NCBI GenBank assembly: GCA_947175205.1 | Contig: CAMWLS010000010.1 | Span: 1 to 58,186 of the forward strand | Origin: an uncultured Porphyromonadaceae bacterium | GTDB lineage: Bacteria > Bacteroidota > Bacteroidia > Bacteroidales > Muribaculaceae | Reading direction: 5' to 3' | DNA length: 58,186 nt | Shown here: positions 10,601-17,200 of the stretch, piece by piece | How the letters are laid out: each line of letters starts with the position of its first letter | Numbering within the stretch: position 1 is the stretch's first letter | Notes under the pieces: generated by a model | What the model was told of the DNA's origin: nothing | The model's database searches: none | Seen by the model: the letters and a program-made list of their open reading frames with translations, nothing else | Made by a program: the position numbers and the translations under genes

Positions 10601-10895
10601 GGGCGTACATTGGCTGGGTCCATTTGTCTCCGTCCTCATACGCATCCAGGATGCCAATGTAGGCGTTCTGCTGCTTGTAGAACTCCTGGTGGTCAGGAAC
10701 CTCAAAGGTATAGGAGAATTTGCCGTCTCCGGTTTTCTCCATTTCCACAGCATCTGACCACTTTGATGAACCCTGTTCATCAAATTCTGTGCCAAGGTTA
10801 GCCTTGAACCACAGAGCTTCCGGAAGGGCCGCACGGCTTACAGTGAAGACGGCGCCCGTCAGGAAGAGCAGACTAAGAAATAACAATCTCTTCAT
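4644..10895 (-). CDS. Giant multi-module secreted protein with T9SS C-terminal sorting domain
   Basis: A 2083-residue secreted protein. The signal peptide is residues 1 to about 22 (MKRLLFLSLLFLTGAVFTV, then SRA). The N-terminal third holds several related beta modules of about 110-125 residues; each starts with a strand like ALWFKANLG, QMWYHTAYG, LHLLYTTSQ or DLWYNTAEN, then W, a charged stretch, and ends in a strand such as GRYTFTFNI or GTYDLTVTF. Their form recalls the outer-membrane starch-binding modules of SusE/SusF-type proteins, but this is inference. Further beta-rich regions follow. The last ~75 residues (SPNP, then a GDVTVHSLNG strand, and DGVYVVN ahead of KMIVKK) form a type A T9SS sorting domain, so the protein is exported by the type IX system and likely surface-anchored or released. 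Ligand unknown. It is a single-gene unit with its own promoter at 11015-11046. Confidence 0.8.
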   Translation of the reverse strand: MKRLLFLSLLFLTGAVFTVSRAALPEALWFKANLGTEFDEQGSSKWSDAVEMEKTGDGKFSYTFEVPDHQEFYKQQNAYIGILDAYEDGDKWTQPMYAPGNELKVTPGQVVPLYRGAQGCIVLPTGKYRLDIIANEAGSLTSEVTCLELPKRLFVYMDHNNGQGWVLHTSYPIDETGHVQISQQIYNPGEYMCFSYFKTPDHSTWIWGDIGVRIGWDGTNAYTAQSSKVSNLPMTYGDNAQTIMLPYTGEYLMALNFTEFGKGSFDVDPVNINVPEYYTQMWYHTAYGRNWSDATEMVKTGVNNFTVTLNLRAGSYVAFTSVDSNHGWPGQYLIGPAKVGGYSLTFDSNGLKDVPCTDAGDCFSCTEDGRYTFTFNIIGDKTGVMNISAEAFPATTPIPKELHLLYTTSQYNATWTELQGVTFVREKANTFTARNVPFDPDLYYSIITGAYSGPASYSTEKTLGLAVEDATPDLLRSNTLQNPGGSMKFPGGTYDLTVTFSADGTPTLSYAPPKADHIVATDLWYNTAENDWKNHRRKMKAVEDNTFKYTFRVEAENEYVAFFIAATDDTRPGFNYDGALLSTIGDVDVYDGTVSMIYNPQGTGAFHLTTGSWEATVVLTADNTGYVVWKKTDPSAMDLTDVNMPLKVADFKNGKKHYFLVGTRMGTWRLQPEWEFMPDENGRLVIKEGIVQGQGNVGIACVDNYTDYVTHRYTLYGNAAVINSEGEEETGPEQTTDANGTNGLNLSIDLAEMGEASAQRSDYTNLRWHETGYALDYNMPVAIKETVLTLDENGVPAHLEFNDILTEEKDVLPYISLVMVGEELGNDDPAIYDYDRAYLHHCNNSETDRNWTDAWVQYDPTEQTPYVDGYGDYLYHTNYSRRWLSAHPSLFTFTHNGVLVQQDSRALTFQPYDEYSKEDRDSDPYSDYYENAFAGRKIQTVASEWNGKPIYVYVQKPEGWEQLHVHAFNNTTEYLIGSSYNDPACEVSSFEKVILSDGKEYYRVEIPAMEAWVRFHDALRTDENGNYRQSGSIMALDGVVFQPKYNFELNRDITDAPRGGCGIITDGLEDSDANIAQGSATVDGNVSWYFQPLVDKTENDAPRYKAYVLKNVWLAGTFKVFSGFGGVQSGSIFDWTHSYQLGPDIHKLKINASEIDNLTSLAAPTITFYHMSATNGLDYDFGATPVFAKRVIMWVNEDGKLTDSYLQIVLQEYAPEIVASVMRNAAGKKYLGFDWNMDLSGLATENHSVTSIKIERVKSDSMEVVATARTAKKGVIDGSKKVNIPLEELNPADWSGMDLNADEEGTYRYLISLVITEYDKDGNVIGNKPVQTLSNIAGFYNTESALRVNLSQVMASSGMPTLTLRADVRSRSGLLSSIVSGQALADYVEGVKLSTPHLPTAQLLFGDAENFYSETARDGTTVYTSKTIHELPLTNEAITLVNKNALPSAMEKANADGSVENIGTYELKAEVMWKDLSPLGVVDITSYGPGSDTQDVQVNDPTFEMSEVYAGKISAEGHYYANNGDGSVRPYFAEELHYKASDNGTLSFTHAPVNVPSGSSASQQYISAWDASYSSPFSNGTVSYVNGVDHESGAFNPLIIIADAENSRASAPGILRGSVKEKTVNDSEQVHHKYEYHPVFFDEVNTLSADMSVNPGYAEDKADYGTTLVDSRIEPLTTALDFDGGEAADASAVIQTVELNGNLRLDGFHAPEPGEMVQYRTSGNLGSTDAVGVRATLKAGDYSLKFDRAELTPDYGMLNEEFAAPGALFDTDGRDNVLFTGKASAGTVTYAAALKTLYIAPETNLVHYPEFTARGQYYQLPDNLLSDDAAVDQDGNPNIEAQNQHAELMAGHNYLSWHGYLAGEDDGEGGNSTFRGGYKRFRDSADSSTESYDPDKNNWSRIIREQGQEGFHLIVGNVAQSPANQTPSKVSATVQFTATYPFLVNSTKPFEVTVTEPQTRSVRRAAASYDGSSAPEHEFMVMAVPGKAVTSNELNVYNTQTGVEDVIADSRACVTLSPNPVQTTTVIRGGRVLGDVTVHSLNGSCVKRVMCDDTALTLDVTDIADGVYVVNTAAGQTKMIVKK

Positions 10896-11014
10896 TTTGC
10901 GAAATAAGTATGATAATGATTATATAAATTCTATTTTTTATAAAATACACCTCCGGCTTGTTAATAATTTGTGCTCCACAAGGAGGTATAGTTACGCAAA
11001 GTAAGTATTGAATG

Positions 11015-11046
11015 CAAAGGTATTAGATTGTAAGCAAACCGCCAAA
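11015..11046 (-). promoter_or_regulatory. Consensus Bacteroidetes promoter for the T9SS giant gene
   Basis: On the minus strand TTTG (11043-11046) is followed after 20 bp by TACCTTTG (11015-11022), a full match to the -33/-7 consensus. Transcription would start near 11008, leaving a leader of about 110 nt that contains a short CTCC/GGAG hairpin. Confidence 0.75.
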
Positions 11047-11064
11047 AATATTAATAAAATTTTA

Positions 11065-11073
11065 CCCCCCCCC
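11065..11073 (-). repeat. Homopolymer run of nine G (C on the plus strand)
   Basis: A nine-base G tract on the transcribed-direction strand lies about 20 bp upstream of the -33 element of the giant surface-protein gene. Such tracts are prone to slipped-strand length change. Whether length affects promoter activity here is unknown. Confidence 0.8.
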
Positions 11074-11130
11074 ATTTTATGTTATAAAACATAAGTAAAT
11101 GTTATCTTTTGCGACAAGTATTAAATAATT

Positions 11131-11166
11131 ATGCCATTATGCTGAGATTTTTCAGTATAATGGCAT
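11131..11166 (-). terminator. 15-bp inverted repeat downstream of gph, possible terminator
   Basis: Arms ATGCCATTATGCTGA and TCAGTATAATGGCAT pair over 15 bp with one G-U and a 6-nt loop. It lies about 120 bp after gph and upstream of the giant gene's promoter. There is no long T run, so it could equally be an operator for the downstream promoter. Confidence 0.4.
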
Positions 11167-11284
11167 GTCCGCATTATAAATTATATAATATACGGAGTTA
11201 TGAATTGAAAGTGATTTAACACTTTTTATGTTCGTTTATAGCAGCATCAGACCCTATTCCTCTGGAATTTGTTACCGATATACC

Positions 11285-11950
11285 TTATTGCTCTATAAGC
11301 CGGAGCAGCTCATCAGGATGCTCTATTATGTGGTCAGCATAAGCGCTGCGCAGCTCGCGCACTGGTCTGAAGCCCCAGGTTACGCCCACGCTTTCCACGC
11401 AGGCACGGCGTGCGGTTTCTATATCCACACCTGAGTCTCCCACATACAGCACCTCAGCCTTTGGGGTGGGACACTGAGTCAGCGCCTGGAATACTATTGA
11501 GGGGTCCGGCTTGCGCAGCATGCCTTCTGTGTTGCCCAGAATGGCTTTCCAGTTGTCATCCGGGAAGAAATGGCGCACTAATTTGGTGGTGGCGCGTTGA
11601 TACTTGTTGCTGCACACGGCCAGGTTAAGCCCTCTTTCAGTTAGGCTGTGCAGCAGGTCCCTGATGCCGGGATAAGGCTCTGTGAGGTCTGTGCAGTGCT
11701 CGTCATAGTATTCTGTGAAGAGCTCCAGAAGACGGTCCAGATTTGCCTCAGAGACATCTTCAGCGGGCATGGCGCGTTCCAGCAGTTTGCGTACGCCGTT
11801 ACCCACCATGTTGGGGTAAGCCTGCATGCCGTGAACGGGGTAGCCGCAGCTGCGCAGGGCGTGGTTACAGGCCGCTCCCAGGTCACTGATACTGTTCAGT
11901 AGTGTGCCGTCAAGGTCAAATATAACCAGACTCTTTTTCATTCCTTTCAT
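11285..11950 (-). CDS. HAD-family phosphatase, phosphoglycolate phosphatase-like
   Basis: A 221-residue haloacid dehalogenase-superfamily hydrolase, subfamily I, close to Gph/PGP-type phosphatases that remove phosphate from small metabolites such as 2-phosphoglycolate. Motif I is FDLDGTLLNS near residues 11-20, with the nucleophile Asp and acid/base Asp. The helical cap follows (residues about 20-85), then motif II in VCSNK near 117, the motif III lysine in RKPDPS near 152 and motif IV GDSGVDIETA near 170. It is cytoplasmic. It follows tamL by 10 bp and is probably the last gene of the tamB-tamL-gph transcript; no functional link to envelope assembly is evident. Substrate specificity within this family cannot be read from sequence, so the gene symbol is left open. 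Confidence 0.8.
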   Translation of the reverse strand: MKGMKKSLVIFDLDGTLLNSISDLGAACNHALRSCGYPVHGMQAYPNMVGNGVRKLLERAMPAEDVSEANLDRLLELFTEYYDEHCTDLTEPYPGIRDLLHSLTERGLNLAVCSNKYQRATTKLVRHFFPDDNWKAILGNTEGMLRKPDPSIVFQALTQCPTPKAEVLYVGDSGVDIETARRACVESVGVTWGFRPVRELRSAYADHIIEHPDELLRLIEQ

Positions 11951-11960
11951 ATATCAGAGG

Positions 11961-14255
11961 TCAGAAGGGATAGCCTATGGCCAGATGGAAGGCCAGAGAC
12001 TTCTTGAATGATTCCATATTATAATATCCGTGGCGTGAGGTCTCGTATGGTGCGTGAATACCTATACCCAGGTCGCCGCGGAGCACAAGCATGCCAATGT
12101 CAAAGCGCAGGCCGGCTCCTGTGCCCAGGGCCAGATCTTTGAAGAAGGTGGAGCCTCTGAGCAGTCCGCCGGGGCGCTGAGGGTCTTCCTTGAGCAGCCA
12201 TACGTTACCGGTATCCACAAACACGGCTCCGTGCAGGGGACCGTAAATGGGGAAACGGAACTCCACGTTGGCTTCAAATTTAAAGGTACCGGTCTGGTCA
12301 AAGTAGTCATCATCCTTGCCGGCGGGAGCGCGGTAACTTCCGGGGCCCAGGCTGCGCACGGTAAAGGCACGGATACTGTTGGCGCCGCCAACATAGAACT
12401 GCTCGGCGTACGGCACCACGGAGGAGTTTGCGTAAGCATGTGCCGCGCCCACGGCCACACGGCTGACAAGCCAGTTGTCACCACCCAGGCGCCGCCCGTA
12501 CACTAACTGGGTGCTTCCCTTTACAAACTGTGAGAAGGGAGTGTTGAAGAGTTTTTTCTCTCCTTTCTTTCCGCAGGCTTCGTAAATGCACCAGAAGAGG
12601 TTTCCGGCCTCTTGAACGGTGAAAGTCCAGTCCAGGGTGTTGTCACGTCCGTATAGGCGGCTGTAGTTGTACGTATAAAGCATTTGCGGTATGAACTGAC
12701 TCTGGAAACTGAGGGCCACGGCGGGATTGGCGGCCATTATGCTGTCAAAGTCAGCGGTGGTGTGCATCAGGTTTGTGTAAGTGAGTTTGAAGGGGGTATA
12801 GGTGCTTGTGGCGTACCGGTTTAAGCGCCAGTCATAGCTTGCGCTGAGGTTGAACTGCGCCATCTTGAAGTAATGGGGACGGTTCAGCAGGTCAGCGTTG
12901 ATGGTAAAGCGGGTCCAGTTCAGCTGCGCGCGGCGGCGGGGGATGAACTTGGGAGCCAGAAGGCGCGGGAAGGCCAGTGATGCTGTCAGGCCCACCTCAT
13001 AGCTGTTGAAAATGGAGCGGTTGCGTCCGCCGCCGCTGCCGGTCTGCCACTCGTATGAGCCGGTCAGCGAGACATTTAGTTGCTCTCCGCCACCAAAGAG
13101 ATTTTTGTTAGAGACCCCCAAGGTCAGTCCCGGGCCCAGATAGCTGTTTGACTTATATGAGGCATTGGCCTCAATGGAAGCCTCCAGGGGTACGTCAAGT
13201 GTGGCGTTTATGTACACATCCAGCGTGGGCTGCACGGCGGTAGTGTCAGGAAAGGCCTCAATATTGATGCCTGAGAAAATGCCCAGGCGTGACAGGTAAG
13301 CCTGGGTGCGGTCCATGTTGCGGACGCTGAAAAGGCGCCCCTTGCGGAAGGTTATACATTCAGGAATAAGCTGATGTCTGAGGCGTGAGGGCATCATCTG
13401 TATCAGCTGGGTGTTACGCAACTGGGTGGTATCAGGTGTACCTCCGCCCTGACTGCGGTTCACGGTCATGTAAACATTTCCCACACGGTAAGGCTGCTGG
13501 GAGAAGCGGGGCGTGTTTGAGGCCATTACCATCTGCATCTGGATGTGTCCCGGCTCTGCAATACTGTCAGCCAGATATTCTATGTAGTCCGGTCTGAAGA
13601 AGTAGTAGCCCATGTTGCGCAGGCGGTTTGTGATGCGTGTGCGGGCGGCGTTGAGTGAGTCGGCTGAATAGCGTCCGGGAGAGGTCAGGTAGCTGTCAAG
13701 GCGTGCCAGTGAGTCTATCTTGCGGTTCAGGGCTGTGGTGTCAGGCAGAAGGCGTATGCTGTCTATGGGGTAAGGACGTCCGGGATTGATGTTGTATACA
13801 ATGGCGGCTTTCTTCTTGTTACGCGGATGCACCAGCTCATATGTGGCGGTACCGCTGAAGTAGCCGTTGTTGTCCAGAATCTCCGTTATCATGCGTGTAC
13901 GCACTTCCGGACGCACGTCTGAAACCAGTACGGGTTCCTCCACCAGTTTCTCATAAAGCCAGTGCCTGAAGCCTTTCTCGGGGTTGGGCCAGTTGTTGTA
14001 CACCCACAGTCCCAGAGGGAAGGGATAGCGCCACTTGATAATGGAAAGATAGTTGTTAGGGGCCACATCCACGGCCTCGTCTATAGCCTCTGTGATACCG
14101 GTGGCAATGCGTGCTGAGTCAGCGTCACGGGCTATGTTTATCTTCTTGACACCGGTATAGAGCAGCTCTCCCTCCGGAATACGCCGGGTGGTGGAACATG
14201 CACCTGTGATGAGCAGGGCCAGAAGCCCGCAGGCATATTTTATGGTTTTATTCAT
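11961..14255 (-). CDS. tamL: TamL: BamA-superfamily outer-membrane lipoprotein, TamB partner
   Basis: A 764-residue Omp85-superfamily lipoprotein. The signal peptide ends in lipobox ITGAC with Cys20, a feature of the Bacteroidetes TamL group in contrast to proteobacterial TamA. POTRA-like domains span about 30-390 (for example NINPGRPYPIDSIRLL and the YLSRLGIFSGINIEAF repeat end). The barrel carries the lid-loop signature SIRAFTVRSLGPGSY and ends in AIGYPF with the terminal Phe recognised by BAM. It is encoded directly after tamB with an 8-bp overlap, which supports translational coupling and a TamB-TamL complex bridging inner and outer membranes, probably moving lipids or assembling outer-membrane proteins. 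The second TamL-like protein of the window (2162-4531) is a paralogue. Confidence 0.88.
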   Translation of the reverse strand: MNKTIKYACGLLALLITGACSTTRRIPEGELLYTGVKKINIARDADSARIATGITEAIDEAVDVAPNNYLSIIKWRYPFPLGLWVYNNWPNPEKGFRHWLYEKLVEEPVLVSDVRPEVRTRMITEILDNNGYFSGTATYELVHPRNKKKAAIVYNINPGRPYPIDSIRLLPDTTALNRKIDSLARLDSYLTSPGRYSADSLNAARTRITNRLRNMGYYFFRPDYIEYLADSIAEPGHIQMQMVMASNTPRFSQQPYRVGNVYMTVNRSQGGGTPDTTQLRNTQLIQMMPSRLRHQLIPECITFRKGRLFSVRNMDRTQAYLSRLGIFSGINIEAFPDTTAVQPTLDVYINATLDVPLEASIEANASYKSNSYLGPGLTLGVSNKNLFGGGEQLNVSLTGSYEWQTGSGGGRNRSIFNSYEVGLTASLAFPRLLAPKFIPRRRAQLNWTRFTINADLLNRPHYFKMAQFNLSASYDWRLNRYATSTYTPFKLTYTNLMHTTADFDSIMAANPAVALSFQSQFIPQMLYTYNYSRLYGRDNTLDWTFTVQEAGNLFWCIYEACGKKGEKKLFNTPFSQFVKGSTQLVYGRRLGGDNWLVSRVAVGAAHAYANSSVVPYAEQFYVGGANSIRAFTVRSLGPGSYRAPAGKDDDYFDQTGTFKFEANVEFRFPIYGPLHGAVFVDTGNVWLLKEDPQRPGGLLRGSTFFKDLALGTGAGLRFDIGMLVLRGDLGIGIHAPYETSRHGYYNMESFKKSLAFHLAIGYPF

Positions 14256-17200
14256 CTGTTTTTTCTGGAGAGGTTACCTTATGGTCTGTTTCTGATTCTG
14301 AGTCTGCCTCACTGTCCTGGCGCTTCTTGCGGCGCAGGCGGAACATGTCACTCAGGTGCTGAATCTTTTTGCGGTACACAAAGCCCACACCCGTCTGGGT
14401 GATTTCACCTTCCAGGATACTTTCAAATCCGGTGTGGCGGAACAGACGCACATACATGCTCTTGCGCGCGTTCAGGAAGTATTCCAGACTTATGTCATTT
14501 ATAAGGCTGTTGGCAAGGCTGGTATCGGGGTCTTCATCTGTTGAGTAGTTTCCGCCCACCACTATCTTGAAGCGGTCATTGAACAGTGACTTGGAAACCT
14601 GGTAGCTGTAGCTGGTGGTCTGCTGGCTGCTGCCGTTGCGTGTGCGGTCATACTGGTCAATGCCGAATGACAGGTCAACGCCCTTGATGGTGTTTGCGGC
14701 CCAGGTGTTCAGTTGAGACTCCAGGAATGAGTACAGTGGGTTGCCGTTTATGGAGCTGCCCCTGGTTCCGGGACCTGTGTAAGTACGGTACAGCAGCATG
14801 TTCATGGCCTGGCTTGCTCGCTGTTCGGGACTCATGCTCTGAAGCTCGTTTGCCACGGTGATATCATCGTTGGTGCTCAGGTCAAAGGCCACATCCATCT
14901 GTTCCAGTGTGCCGGTTACTGACAGTCCCACGTCAAAGTTCACCAGGCGCGAGTTCTGGCCCTCCTGGGTAACATTGGCCTTTATCTGGTCACTGGCGTG
15001 GATGTTCAGACGCGGATTCATCATGTCACCGTTAAAGGCCACGTATGAGCCGTCGGCAAATTGGAAATTGAACTCGCTCATCAGCGGCGGTGTGTAGCGC
15101 ACATAGCCCCCGAGTATGTTCAGCTGGCCGGTCAGACGCATGTCTGTTACGGGGGTAGAGGTGAATGTCAGGTTAGCTGAGCTTTCCAGACGCACCTTGT
15201 TCTTGCCGTCAGTACTCAGGTCCACATTTATCACAGAGCCTTCTATGATGTTGAGTCTGGCCTCTAACAGCAGAGCCATGGTCTGCTGTGTCAGGCTGTC
15301 AGCCTTTGCCATGGCAACACTGTCCGTGAAGTTTACAAACTTCACCATGTCACCCGTGGCCTGTGACTGCAGGGCCGTGGCTGCGTCTGACATGACATAT
15401 GTCACATTGGTGGTGGGCAGAAGGTCCAGGGTTGCCTTTGCGCGCATGAATGATGTATTGCCTTTCACTGAGGCGTCAAGGTTTATGAAAGCCTTTCCGT
15501 ACACGTCCGCGCCGCGGGCGGCACGGTTAGTGTTCACTAACTGCATGTTCTGGGCCTTGAAGCTCAGATCCATCTTCATGTTGCTCATCTCTTTGAGGTC
15601 CACCGTACCGTCAATATACAGTGGATTCTCGTTTACTCCTGAGATGGGGAAGTGGTTAATGGTCACCACATTGTTTATCACGGGTATTGAGTCTTCTGAG
15701 AAGGCGTATTCTGTTCCCGTGAGGTTCAGTTTCACAGCTGTGGAGTCAAAGTCCAGCCAGCCGTTTATAACAGGATTGGCTGAGTCACCGGAGATGTCCA
15801 TGCTGCCGTTGAGAACGCCGCGCAGACGTGCGGTACCGGGGGGCAGGAAGGGATTGACAGTACTGAGCGGAACCTTTATCATGCTGAAGTTGAGGTTAAA
15901 GGGTGAGTCCTGATTCTGGTCATTGAGGCGTCCGGTCAGAGACATGGTCTTTACACCGTTAATGCTGATGTCAGTGTTGGCTATCAGGGCCCCGTCAGCG
16001 CGGGTGGTGAAGTTGACGTCAGCTGCCACATCGCCCACGCGCTCGCGGTTATAGTAGAAGTTGTCCAGGCCCACGGCACCGGTAACATTGAGGTCTCCGT
16101 TGACATAAGTCAGGGACAGGTCAGTGTTGAGTTCGCCGCGCATGGGTGGTGCAAAGGGATTTATGGAAATCCAGTCCTGAATCCTGATTTCGCCCAGCTG
16201 TATGCGCAGTTCTTCCTGTTCGTGGTTATTAGGGTCATGCTGTGTGAATATGGCAGCCGTACTGCCCTGACCTTTCATGCGTATGTTGGCGTCAATGTGG
16301 TGGTCAGCAAAGGCATAGCTGATAAAATTATCTTCGTTCACGGTCCACGGGTGGTAGGCAATAAGCGGTGTCAGGGGTATCAGGCGCAGCGTGGCCAGGC
16401 TGTCTGTGACATCAATACGGGCCCCCACGTCAAAACCGGTCTGTCCTTTTATATTCTGCTGAATCATCTCCATACCGGCGTGGTCTGAGGTGACGTATGC
16501 GTCTAATTTCACATGGGCCCACTCATCAAAGGTCCCGGGACGGTTGTTTACGCGGCCTTTCAGCACCAGATATTCTCCGCGCTGCTGTGTGCTGAAGTCT
16601 ATGGTGTCCAGGCGCATGGAGGCCGTGTACAGTCCTGTTAAGCGGCTGTTGAGATTTATTACAGTGTCATTGGAGGCCTTAAGGCTCAGCTGCTTGAAGC
16701 CACCCTGTGAGGCTGCCAGCATGTCAGCAATGGCATTGTTATTCCCTCCGCTGATATCAAGGTTAAAGGGGGGCAGCGTGCGCTGTAACTCTTTTACATC
16801 AATCCGTTTGAGGGCTATTACACTGTCCAGATACACTGAACTGGCGCTGAAGGCATCAATCACACCCATAAGATCACGTGGCGCTCTGAACTCACCGCGC
16901 AGGTCTCCGTTTTTGAGCCATATCTGTGTCAGACTGTCAGTGGCGTCAAGGTCAAGTTCTGCATTTCTGATGGCTGTTTCAGAGGTCTCGGAGGTCATGT
17001 TGAGACTGTTGAGAATCAGATGTCCGCTGTATTTTTTCTCACCGGGGGTCAGGGAGGTGTTGCCGCTCAGGTTTACGGTGACGGTGGTGGGCTCCTGCGC
17101 CATGTGGAGGGCATAAAGGTCCAGCCCGTCAGATATCAGTGACGCGGTCCAGTCATATGTCTTGCCGCTTAAGTTTCCGGCAGCGGTAAGACGTGCGTTG

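Larger units (their letters stand above)
10896..11284. other. 389-bp intergenic region upstream of the T9SS giant gene
   Basis: This AT-rich gap holds, reading the minus strand, the end of the gph transcript, two hairpins (11208-11225 and 11131-11166), a run of nine G, and the promoter and about 110-nt leader of the giant gene. No convincing gene is seen in it. Confidence 0.7.
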
